The notes beneath the pieces are model-generated. The model saw only the letters and a program-made list of their open reading frames with translations, was not told the DNA's origin and made no database searches. Position numbers and translations under genes: made by a program. Below are positions 50,925-60,236 of a DNA stretch of 64,000 bases, piece after piece (within the stretch, counting starts at the first letter, position 1; every line of letters begins with the position of its first letter). Source of the stretch: Fistulifera solaris (Eukaryota; Bacillariophyta; Bacillariophyceae; Naviculales; Stauroneidaceae); contig AP026134.1 of NCBI GenBank assembly GCA_030295235.1, forward strand, positions 1,054,001-1,118,000, written 5' to 3'.

Positions 50925-51497
50925 TTAAGAGATGAGTTTGCTGGCCGTACCTTTGATTTTGCTTGCCACTTTCGTCTTGGTCGCAACTTTGTCCTTGTTA
51001 TATTTCGTTCCTATTTTTGAGGCGTTCTTCTTTCGTGGCTTGCACGAACAGGGATGCGTTTCGTGTAGTGAAACGCTTGCCATGAGAAAGGCGTTCAGAG
51101 AGGAACCGTCACACTTCTCTTTTGGAAGATGTAGCGGGGAAGGGATCGTTGAGAACAGTAAAGGGAGAGGGATCTTTCCCTTGCAATGGCGACAAGTTTT
51201 GAAAGGATGCTCTTCATGAGGTTTTACAGGTAATGCACAAACGTCTTCAACATGGGCCGACCCGTTCAAGTCAGTGCCTTCACTCATACTTGAGGAATCT
51301 TCCGACACGCTGCATCGATCAGGGCATTCATCTTGCATAATCTCCGGCAAACTGATACCGTACATCTCTTCATCCAACATCGACTCGACCAAAATGGACA
51401 TCTCGTCGTCGTTTAAGGGCTGCTCGGCTTCAAGAAAGAACAGCTCTTCCTGCACAGTGTTGTAAACAATCATGTTAATTTGTTCCCTTGTGCTCAT
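50925..51497 (-). CDS. Small acidic/basic protein of unknown function
   Basis: 190 residues, intact, from an ATG. The N-terminal half is acidic (LEAEQPLNDDEMSILVESML, EIMQDECPD). A short Cys/His section follows (FKTCRHCKGKIP), then SSLNAFLMASVSLHETHPC with C-S-C, and a strongly basic, Lys-rich tail (KKNASKIGTKYNKDKVATKT). The C-x-x-C plus later H/C residues could bind zinc, but there is no recognised family. It is probably nuclear from the basic tail. Confidence 0.6.
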   Translation of the reverse strand: MSTREQINMIVYNTVQEELFFLEAEQPLNDDEMSILVESMLDEEMYGISLPEIMQDECPDRCSVSEDSSSMSEGTDLNGSAHVEDVCALPVKPHEEHPFKTCRHCKGKIPLPLLFSTIPSPLHLPKEKCDGSSLNAFLMASVSLHETHPCSCKPRKKNASKIGTKYNKDKVATKTKVASKIKGTASKLIS

Positions 51498-52121
51498 CGT
51501 TTTGATTTCGCCTTGGCCGATTGCTAAACGTTCGTCTTGAAGAAATGACGAAGGATTTGTTCATCGATCTGCGGCTTCCCCGCGAAAGGTTTTGAGGAAG
51601 TCATGCGATTGCTTCTCATGAAAGTCTCACGCAATCGATGCCGTCACCTACATTTTTCGTGAAGGTGCAGCGTGTGATGTTTCTGTTTTGTTGTTTTGTT
51701 GAGAACTTTAGTTCGGCCGGCGAACACGAACCGCAACTACGGTACGCTTGTCTCAACACTTTCGCGATGGCGCCGATCGATTGAATAACGTTTATTGCTG
51801 CCATACAAGTAGCTTATATCTTTCGTAATTGATTCATTATCTTTTCATTGTTTTAAGACCGTTTGCCTGCAGCAAGATCCGCCGTGCTGCTTTGCGTCCC
51901 CGCCCACAGGTTAGCCGCAGTGAGCACGCGAGAGCAAGCGGACGAGTTTTGTCGTCGAGTTCGTGAATGACCCATTTTCAGGTCTGTCACTCGTCGTCAC
52001 TTTTTCTTCCTTTCCTAACAAACAAAATTGCGTTGTAAATTACATGGGGCTCCTTTATATGATTGCCTTCTTTGCGTTTGTTATTGACAGCCCTCGCACA
52101 AATAGATTGATCGCACGCCAA
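51498..52121. other. 624-bp divergent intergenic gap
   Basis: It includes a possible 5' extension of the FSH1-like gene (open frame from 51963, ATG at 52044). No RNA or repeat was seen. Confidence 0.35.
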
Positions 52122-52971
52122 ATGACCGCACACTCAGAATTTCACAAACTCGTTTCTCCAGCGACAACGACGGCACGCAAAGGAAAGGTGTTGATGATAC
52201 ACGGATGGGCTCAGAATGCATTCGTCTTTCGACAAAAGACTAAAGGCTTAACCAAGTACGTATTCCTATTTGACGTGATCAGCCTTCTCGTTAAGCTCAT
52301 ATCCAACTCTCACTCGTACACAACTTGTGAAAGCAAACTCAACAAAGCCGGATACGACTGTGTCTTCCTCGAGGGTCCTCATCTTTGCCCCTCACTAGTA
52401 TGGTTCAAATTGAAGGTGTTGATGTTCAAGTGGAGAATGGGAAACGCGAAAATGCCCGTGCCTGGTTCCTTTTGTCGGAGACGGATCCGGCGGATGCCAG
52501 TGAAAGCCAGTCCGGTCGTCCTTTGACCTATTTTGGTTTAAATGAAGCGTTGGATAGAGTGCAACATGAATTAGAACAGGAAGAATCGTCTGTAGCTCTC
52601 ATGGGATTTTCACAAGGAGGAGTTTTTGCACACATTCTGTCTCGGTTGGCCGATGCAGGACATCCACCTTTAAAAAGATACGGGCAGCGATACTAGCCAG
52701 TGCTTTTGCGGCTCAGCACGTGGACACCTCTCCGTCGCGTCCTTACGGTCATATTATCGGAAAAATGCCAGATCGAGAAACGATTTCGCTTCCTTCGCTT
52801 CATATCATAGGAAAGAACGATACCAGTGTCCGACCGACGCTCAGTGAAGACTTGAGTGTCCTATTCAACGACCGGCAGTTTTTGTACCACGAGAAAGGAC
52901 ACATCTTACCGCAAACGAGCGCAGCATGCCAGGAAATGATCGGATTTCTAGATCAGGTGTTGGTTTCCTAA
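52122..52971 (+). CDS. FSH1/OVCA2-type serine hydrolase, two missing bases
   Basis: About 257 residues. Exon 1 52122-52255, a 78-bp GTACGT..GAAAG intron, exon 2 from 52334. The alpha/beta-hydrolase pattern of the FSH1 family is clear: KVLMIHGWAQNAFVFRQKT, GYDCVFLEGPH, the nucleophile G-F-S-Q-G in ALMGFSQGGVFAHIL, DTSVRPTLSEDL for the acid and GHILPQ for the histidine. Two one-base losses split it: TTT at 52384-52386 (corrected GPHLLPLTSMVQIEG) and AAAAA at 52672-52676 (corrected LKKIRAAILASAFAAQHVD). The start at 52122 is chosen as closest to the domain; 52044 is possible. Confidence 0.85.
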
Positions 52972-53036
52972 TTTTGGAGTCTGAGTATCCGGATGGGTAG
53001 ATGAGACTATTTACATTTTGTTCTAAGTGTTCCCCG

Positions 53037-54233
53037 TTAGACAAGGCCAAATATGTGCTCTAATTGATATCCAGCATAAAGCACGGGCCACATAGCTATC
53101 AGTGGCCAGGCAGAAGATAAGGCACATTTGGTGAGCTGAAAAGCATGCTTCGGCTCCAGATCCTTTCGTCGCAACTCTTGTGCAAAGGTCAATTCAATTT
53201 CTAGAGGCGGGCTCAAAGTCCTCGAATCTTTGACCTCGACCATGAGCAGATCAGGCTCTACTTTCAATTTCGCATTCTTGTCTTCGTTCGCCACTTTTGA
53301 CAAAATTGTAACCCATACTACTTCCATAGCATCCACCCACAGCAGTTTTAGGTCGAGAGGCACCGCGTGGGAAAAAGAAATTGTATGCACAAACGGCCAG
53401 AATCTCCAAGCCGAGCGTAATGCCGGCCACGAAGTGGTCTTGACATCTTCCCATACCTTCTGAGGATGACGCATCGCCAGTGTCCCAATAATGAAGCTGT
53501 AGGCCGCATTCAAGAAGACCGCCCAAACGGTTAAATCTGCTGTAACTTTAATTCCGGTGGCCCACCAAGCTCCGTTAAAGTCCAGATGCGCCTCCATGAA
53601 GTTCAGCCAGTGGTGACACAGAGGACCATGTCCAATAAAACCAGCAGCACCCGAACGAAAGGAGCGTGGTAAGTCGAAATTACTGAGCGTCCGTCCTTGA
53701 TAAATTTGCGAGATGAAATCACCCAAAGCGTACGCTACTCCGGAAGTGCATGCCTTGTATAAGATTGGATTGGTCAGTACTAATGCTTCGTACGAGTGTA
53801 TGAGATCTAAAGGCAATCTGGCAAGAAGATCGATCGCCACTCCCACTTTGGTCATGTCTTCCGTCATTTCGCCGAGTCCGTAAGTCCAGAGAGCAACCAG
53901 TGCTTCAACTTGCACGTGAAAAAGCTGATACACGATGGAAAGAAAAATAGACCCAAGTATAGCGCCATTGACCCAAACTATATTATCGATACGCTTGGTC
54001 CGTTCAAGTTGAAGTTCTGCTTTTGTTTTCTTGGGCGAGGACGAATACATTGCAATACCACGTTGAAACTGAGGGGCACTGTGAGTGTCGCCTTTGGGGG
54101 CAGTGCGATGCCATCCATACCGTCTCGCGCTTCGACATGCAGCCCTTTGATGATAGGACGTTTGAAAACAGGCAGTAATAACAAAACTACAAAGCAGAGC
54201 CAAAATTGCAGATTGCACGCGAAGAAGCTTCAT
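53037..54233 (-). CDS. Mpv17/PMP22-family membrane protein with N-terminal targeting signal
   Basis: 398 residues from the ATG at 54233. The N-terminal LLRVQSAILALLCSFVITAC is a signal peptide, so the protein goes to the plastid or endomembrane system and not directly to mitochondria or peroxisomes. The Mpv17/PMP22 domain has GVAYALGDFISQIYQGR, RSGAAGFIGHGPLCHHWLNF, and the C-terminal W-P-x-x-x-x-W-x-F-W-P-[FY] block as SWPALRSAWRFWPFVHTISF. Additional hydrophobic helices lie before the domain (WVNGAILGSIFLSIVYQL). An extra ~80-residue tail follows (EPDLLMVEVKDSRTL). Members form channels or affect organelle membranes. Confidence 0.83.
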   Translation of the reverse strand: MKLLRVQSAILALLCSFVITACFQTSYHQRAACRSARRYGWHRTAPKGDTHSAPQFQRGIAMYSSSPKKTKAELQLERTKRIDNIVWVNGAILGSIFLSIVYQLFHVQVEALVALWTYGLGEMTEDMTKVGVAIDLLARLPLDLIHSYEALVLTNPILYKACTSGVAYALGDFISQIYQGRTLSNFDLPRSFRSGAAGFIGHGPLCHHWLNFMEAHLDFNGAWWATGIKVTADLTVWAVFLNAAYSFIIGTLAMRHPQKVWEDVKTTSWPALRSAWRFWPFVHTISFSHAVPLDLKLLWVDAMEVVWVTILSKVANEDKNAKLKVEPDLLMVEVKDSRTLSPPLEIELTFAQELRRKDLEPKHAFQLTKCALSSAWPLIAMWPVLYAGYQLEHIFGLV

Positions 54234-54630
54234 CTTCAAGTGCTTTGGGCTGCACGTAAGCTGTGCGAATGCCTTCCGGACAGGCAAATGAAATGCCAAA
54301 GCAAAATCAATATTTTCTTTTAATAAGATGGGATATATTGCCGATGATGAGCGATTCTTCGCTCGAGGAAAAGGTACTCAAAAACAATTTCGAATGGCGT
54401 AAAGAAGAATTCCATTACACGTCGAGAATTTTTTCCAGAAAAAGTGAGGGCGCTCTATGACTTTGTCATTTTCTACTCTATACTAATCTGTAGAGTTGTG
54501 CCGAACCGACATAGCGATTGATGTGTAACACGAGACATCCGTGAATGACATTTTGTTTTGTGATGGGGTGCTGTTTTCATAGATTGTAGACCTACATTGT
54601 TATGTTTCAGAGAATATTAATGCTCAAGTC
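54234..54630. other. 397-bp divergent intergenic gap
   Basis: Shared promoter stretch between the Mpv17-like and RUS genes. Nothing was recognised. Confidence 0.35.
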
Positions 54631-56094
54631 ATGACCACATCCTCCGGAGAGATCATCATTCGCGAATACAGCGAACCCCCACGCTCAAAACGTGCGCAGT
54701 ATCGCCAATTCGCTCTGGTTGACAACCAGATTCTTTCGCGCGACGAGGACACTTCGTTTCATTTGCGTTCTACCGTTATCACGTCGATCTTGTCGTTATC
54801 GCGGTCACTCCAAGATGTTTTTCTACCGGTTGGTTTCCCGCAAACGGTGGGTCCTGGCTACAGGGAGTATCAAATGTACGATAGTCTTCAAGGGATTTGC
54901 AGTTATCTGCGAGGCGTTGTGAGTTCTGCCCATGTTCTACACGCGGCGGGTGTAGGCAACCGAGAAGCTACTGCTTGGAGTGCTGCCTTGACGTGGGCTC
55001 TCAAAGATGGTATAGGAATGATGGGCGGTTTGGTCTTCTCGTCTTGGGCGGCACCTCTTTTCGACTCGTACGTGAAAGAGTTTCGATTGTTTGCGGACCT
55101 CATTAACAATCTTGGTCTCACACTCGATATGCTGTCACCACTGGTTCCCTCCCACCTATTTCTGTGGGTAGCCGCTGCTTCTACTTTGTGTAAGACCATG
55201 TGCGGAATGTCAGCCGGTGCTACCAAGGGAAGTATTACGCAACACTTTGCTGTGGCGGGGAATTTGGCCGACTTACTTGCTAAGGAAGGAACTCAGGAGA
55301 CACTCGTGTCGCTGATTGGGATGACGTTCGGTATTGCGTTGGCTAGATATTTTCAAAATCTGGAGGAAGCAGTGAATACTGATCCGGAATCGGCTGAATC
55401 AGCGTGGAAGATACAATGGATTGTTTTTGGGATGTTGACATGTCTGCATGTATGGGCCAATTATCGGGCTGTTAAAAGACTAAGACTGCGGTCATTGAAT
55501 CGACAACGCGCCGAGCGTGTAATGAGACCTCTTGTCGAGCGGTTGTGTAACGATCAACCGGTCCCAGAAAAACGAATATCCATCATGAAAATACTGGATC
55601 TGATCGTCGGGCCACAGGATTTGCAAGAATCACTTGCAGTATTCACCTATCACATGCTTTGGCCCTCCCGATGGAGCAGACTGATACTTGGATGTCCTTT
55701 GACGCAGCTAGTTACTAGTGACATTGGGACGGGTCAAGCGAAAGACGTTCTAAATTTATTTCGAGACAGTGATTACGTGCTGTGGCCATCACGGAATGGT
55801 CAAATTTTAGTGACTCTTCTTGCCCGAGCGGACAATGAAACAGAGCTCAGAGCCTTTTTTCACGCATTACTGATTCAAGAACTAGTATCGGTGCGTACAA
55901 CTAGTGGGGATACGGTTTTTGATATTGTAACACGCACGTACATGTGGGTTCAATGGTTCTTTGACAATAAAGACGGCGAGAGCGAGATTACCTTGTACAG
56001 TAGGCTAAAAGAAAAAGGATGGGATATCCAGGAGCGCGTTTATATCGGCTTCACAAAATCTCGATCTTCGTGGATAAACACAAAATCCGAGTAA
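54631..56094 (+). CDS. RUS (root UVB-sensitive)/DUF647 family protein
   Basis: 487 residues, intact. The family core is clear: FLPVGFPQTVGPGYREYQMY and SLQGICSYLRGVVSSAHVLH, then GVGNREATAWSAALTWALKDGIGMMGGLVFSSW, followed by DMLSPLVPSHLFLWVAAAST and SAGATKGSITQHFAVAGNLADL with AKEGTQETLVSLIGM. These are the hallmark blocks of RUS/DUF647 proteins in plants and algae. In Arabidopsis RUS1/RUS2 act in UV-B perception and vitamin B6-related signalling. The N-terminus is polar with no presequence. The C-terminal ~200 residues are the less conserved tail. Confidence 0.9.
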   Translation: MTTSSGEIIIREYSEPPRSKRAQYRQFALVDNQILSRDEDTSFHLRSTVITSILSLSRSLQDVFLPVGFPQTVGPGYREYQMYDSLQGICSYLRGVVSSAHVLHAAGVGNREATAWSAALTWALKDGIGMMGGLVFSSWAAPLFDSYVKEFRLFADLINNLGLTLDMLSPLVPSHLFLWVAAASTLCKTMCGMSAGATKGSITQHFAVAGNLADLLAKEGTQETLVSLIGMTFGIALARYFQNLEEAVNTDPESAESAWKIQWIVFGMLTCLHVWANYRAVKRLRLRSLNRQRAERVMRPLVERLCNDQPVPEKRISIMKILDLIVGPQDLQESLAVFTYHMLWPSRWSRLILGCPLTQLVTSDIGTGQAKDVLNLFRDSDYVLWPSRNGQILVTLLARADNETELRAFFHALLIQELVSVRTTSGDTVFDIVTRTYMWVQWFFDNKDGESEITLYSRLKEKGWDIQERVYIGFTKSRSSWINTKSE

Positions 56095-56460
56095 TAGCAA
56101 TCGTTTTGAAGTTAGTTGAGACTTAGCCCGTCTTACAAATACAGACTTATCTGTATTAAACAAGACTAATATTCCGTTTTAGTCGCTGCAGATTAAAGAC
56201 CATACTTTTTGATAAAGATCCGAGAATCTTGAATACATTTCATGGGACTGCGAGTTTGTTCATTCCCGAGGAAGACAAGTTCATAAAATTCCAGTGACCT
56301 TACTGGTACGTAGTACGTAGCATAGTAAGGTTAGAGTTTTTGCCCGCGCCCGTTGATGATTTAAGTGTTCATGTCAAAAATTCCTGGAACTGTTTTGTTG
56401 TGACATCTGACATCTTCAACAAATATTGTAAGTGATCTTCAATCATAGGTCTCAATAGGA
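56095..56460. other. 366-bp intergenic gap
   Basis: It contains a direct repeat of TACGTAG near 56310-56325. No other feature was seen. Confidence 0.35.
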
Positions 56461-57666
56461 ATGACGGAAAAGAGTAACAGAAGCAATATGAAGCACTCCG
56501 CAGATATTACAAAAATCGAAGCGCGAAAACGCCGGCGTCAGTTTTGCCTCGTCGACATATTTAGGTCAATTTTGGAGATTCCTTATAATTGTTCCTTAAC
56601 GCCTCATCAAGGAGGTTTCGGCAGCGTAAATGGCAACTTCACTTTTCGTCTTACTCATCAGGAAAGTGGCTATGCCGCTAGAATTCTCGGAGAAGAAAAG
56701 ATTCTTATTTTTCGGTCCGATCGTCCTGGGGCGATCGCCAAGATCGTCTTCTCGTCCCTTCTACCGTCTAGCTCCAGCGACGCCGAGGATACAATTGAGG
56801 CCAAGATAAGCTGCCTACATGTGAAAGCACAATATCGAGGATACGATCTTGGTGGATTGCTTTTTCGCAAGGCCATAGCAACAATACAATCTCGGCATGG
56901 GAAGAAATACGTATCCAGCGAAGACGAGAGTGTCACCCGTCATGAAACATCCTTACGAAGCACCAAGTACCCAGCAATTATCAAGTGCTACATCGACGCG
57001 GAGGAAGATGATGACCGCCACAATAAACTCGTCCGATTTTACGAGAGACTGGGCTGCTTTGTGAAACCGGGGGCGAGGATTCAGTATCTCAGTGGGTCCG
57101 ATGGTCGAACGTACCGGAAGGTCCCAATGCAAATAGACCTCAAAGCGCAAAGCTGTATGAGAGATACATTTTCAGATCACTCTCTGATGTCCACTTTTCT
57201 TCCTGTTCTTCTTTGCTTCAATGAGAGGCGGCTTGTCTCCGTAAAGACGACGAGAGACCCTGTGCGATGGTTGTTATCACAGAATGGCAAAGGTGATACT
57301 CAGCTCATTACTACGTCCGGTTTCTATTTGGTTTCTCGAAAGGACGTTCATTGCAGTGAAGGACTATCGCTGGAGAAGAGTGATCATATCGTCGAAATGC
57401 AATCGATGCTCGCGTTCGAATGCGACACACTACGATATTTTGCTTCGCAATCTGATGATTGGACGATACGATTCGTATCAACAGGAATGTATCTCTCCGT
57501 GGACCTGGCTGGTGGCAACTTAATCTGCTCGAAGGATCCCTCTTACTGGCGCGCAGATAAACAGGAATTGAGTCTTACTTGGATGGGTAATTGCTATCAT
57601 GAAACGGGGCTCGTCGATTCAGATTCCGACCATCACGGGTCCACATCGGGAGTATCTACGGTATAA
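56461..57666 (+). CDS. GNAT-like protein with a C-terminal beta-rich domain
   Basis: 401 residues, intact. Residues ~95-230 look like an acetyltransferase: KISCLHVKAQYRGYDLGGLL gives the [RQ]-x-x-G-x-G/A loop (QYRGYDLGG), followed by KAIATIQSRHG and the strand-plus-F-Y-E motif KLVRFYERLGCFVKPGA. The C-terminal half is beta-rich with repeated short strands (WLLSQNGKGDTQLITTSGFY, WTIRFVSTGMYLSVDLAGG), reminiscent of a beta-trefoil or fascin-like fold. The N-terminus carries a basic cluster (ARKRRRQF). Substrate unknown; the combination is unusual. Confidence 0.62.
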   Translation: MTEKSNRSNMKHSADITKIEARKRRRQFCLVDIFRSILEIPYNCSLTPHQGGFGSVNGNFTFRLTHQESGYAARILGEEKILIFRSDRPGAIAKIVFSSLLPSSSSDAEDTIEAKISCLHVKAQYRGYDLGGLLFRKAIATIQSRHGKKYVSSEDESVTRHETSLRSTKYPAIIKCYIDAEEDDDRHNKLVRFYERLGCFVKPGARIQYLSGSDGRTYRKVPMQIDLKAQSCMRDTFSDHSLMSTFLPVLLCFNERRLVSVKTTRDPVRWLLSQNGKGDTQLITTSGFYLVSRKDVHCSEGLSLEKSDHIVEMQSMLAFECDTLRYFASQSDDWTIRFVSTGMYLSVDLAGGNLICSKDPSYWRADKQELSLTWMGNCYHETGLVDSDSDHHGSTSGVSTV

Positions 57667-57762
57667 AAGCCTCATTACAATAATTGCAACTTGCAAAACA
57701 TTACTGTGTTTGCTACATGTCCTTTATTCTTGCATAACATAAGAACAGTAGCGCGTGTCTAT

Positions 57763-59650
57763 CTAATCAACTCGACGCTTCTTGCTGGCTTTCTCCGAGT
57801 TAGATACTTTCTCCAATTCTTCAAGTGTGCTTTCGAATCTGTGTTCGAGACTCATGTGATTCTCTGGAGCTAGTCCCAGACAAGCACGCAAAATGTTTGT
57901 GATAGCCTGGCGCTGTGCAAATAAAGCATTTACAACTGGTGCGCCGTTCGGAACTAACGGGGCCTTCAACATGTAAGATAGCAAAGACAAAACTGGGTGA
58001 AATGCTTCCCATGGTTCCATGCCTTCCTTCCTCATGGTGATGCGTTCACATAACTCACCAAGTATCACAAGATCATAAATCAATGGAGTCGCGAGGAGTG
58101 AGTCTTCGCAAGTGTTGTGCATGACAATCGTATTCTTTCCTCCCATAAAAATCTCTGAAGTGTATTCATCCATGGCTCGCTTCGAATCAGCAACGTGAGG
58201 TACATATTTGATCACAACAACGTGGTCGGGATGTTCGTCTTTCTCAAAAAGAATGTTGTTTGATGCCACCATGTCATCGACCACATTCGATTTGGAAATT
58301 TCCTTTGATCGAAATTGATTCGGCGCGCTCAAGTTCTTGCCGTCGTTGTTGCCTAAATGGTTGTAGCTGACGATCGACACCGGCTTGATTCCGGCAGAAA
58401 CGAGAAAGTCAACGAGTACACTCTTCATCTTGGTCTGACCGCTCTTAAAGTCGTCGCCCGCGAGAAAGACCCGTTGTTGACGAGCGAGTTCGATTACTCC
58501 CGGAACAAATGTGTTCTGTGGAGAACCGTTGATGAATGTGCAACCTTCTAAAATAGAAGCCACGGCGAAAACAGTAGATGCACTAATCTCCGGTTCATCG
58601 CGCTTGATACTATTGAGTACAGTCGTGGCACGGTCATTCACTCCTTCTTCGACACTAGCAAAACGTTCCGTGTTGGCCGTCCACAGAATGATGACCTTGT
58701 CCAAGTTGTTCGTTGATTTGAAATCTCGAATATCTTTACGTAATTGTTCCATTTGTTCCTGCTTGGTTCCAGTGAGAACATTATTCGCACGCTCATTTTG
58801 ATTGGAAGCGATGAAATCCGGGAAATAAACCGACGGCAAAGGAACAATGTCCTTCATGTGAGGGTACAGTTGTTGCTGCAAGTCGTAATCGAGTACCTTG
58901 GCACGCTTCATCGCGTCCCCCAGATTCATGTTGTTGATATCCCATCCACCCCACACAATGTCATTGGGATGAATCATGGGGAGCATGTTGGATATGGGTG
59001 TATGAACAGCGTTTCCCATGGCGTCGTTGCCCAATTTGACCGTCGATGCCAACATGACACTTCCCCAATAATTAGCTTTCTTTTCTCCTTCCTTTGTTTG
59101 CCAAGTAAGTTTGAGTTTATTCGCTATTGCGCCAGCAATGCATGTGCTGCGACGAACAAGTAACAAAAATATTGTATCCAGACGTGAGTCCAACGAATGC
59201 TAGGTAGAAAATGTCGTCGATTTCCTCCTTCGTTCTTTTCTTACCATCCGTTGTTTCCTCCCATTCCCACCAACATGACTCCGAGCTAAAAAAAAAACAG
59301 CACAAACAAATGAGACAGCTTATCAATACGACTGAAGCAAAACTCTTCTTCCTTCCATGTCTTTACCTTGGGGACTTTTTCGTTCCGTACGAAACTGCAA
59401 TTTCGTTTCTACCGGTCGTACAACATTGCCTTCGACGAGAGTTGTTTCATAGCTGCAGTATCGCGTTGGAAGAAGAGAATGATTGACGATTGTTGATCGA
59501 CGATATCAGTATGTTGCTTTGTGTAAAAGAACGAATGCTAAAATGTTGCAACATGACTTACTTGAAATTCGCAATAATCGCATCCGATTTATACTGACAT
59601 TTACTCGATTGCACCGTAAATTGCTGATTCAAATTTGTGCAGCTCGACAT
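57763..59650 (-). CDS. INO1: Inositol-3-phosphate synthase (four exons), one extra base
   Basis: Converts glucose 6-phosphate to myo-inositol 3-phosphate, using NAD+. Exons: 59650-59562, 59452-59367, 59285-59245 and 59146-57763, with introns of 109, 81 and 98 bp (GTAAGT..GCAG, GTAAAG..TTAG, GTAAGA..GCAG). Spliced, the N-terminus reads [15 protein letters not shown].. then [17 protein letters not shown], and [13 protein letters not shown] is the NAD-binding loop. Conserved downstream blocks: [60 protein letters not shown] and [12 protein letters not shown]. Exon 2 carries a T5 run (59376-59380, AAAAA in the gene) one base too long; four restores the frame. About 532 residues, the normal length. 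Exon 3 is only 41 nt. Confidence 0.92.
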
Positions 59651-60236
59651 TCTTTCGAATCAAGTTTTTAAGTCTTTCTAGGAGCAACAAACACAAAAGG
59701 AAAACAACTATCTATTGTTTTCTCTATGATTCGCCACGAGAATTGGATCGGAAGGGCAGATAGCACTTTTCTCTTGGTACTTGTAAACGAAACAAGTAAC
59801 AAAAATGACGACGCCGGCACTGGCCATTTACTTTGTATTGCGCCACGAACAAAAGGCCACGAACCACTCGTCTCCTCATCTCAATCGTACAGTACTGGTT
59901 CGCTGCACTCTTTGAAGGACACATCACTCATCTCATCGGGTGTTCCAGCTCGTGACTCGCTTGAAATGCGAATGACCAGCTCGCGAGCGAACTTACACAT
60001 CATCGGAGTCACGTGTTAATCATGCTGCGACATTACCATTACTCGAGATGGCCGCTCGTGCGTCGTACGAAACAACCGGGTTCTTTTCTCCGCCGCGTTT
60101 CTTTTTTTGGCTTCGATGCTTCGATCTTTTTGCAAATGATTTTGCGCACCTCGCGTCTTTTCCTGGTTTGCATTCTCTTTTTACGAATGCACGATATGAT
60201 TTCAAATCATACAAGCTTTTTATATAATATTACAAC
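59651..60236. other. 586-bp divergent intergenic gap
   Basis: It includes a possible signal-peptide segment for the next gene (MILRTSRLFLVCILF, near 60135-60180) in another frame. Otherwise nothing was recognised. Confidence 0.35.
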
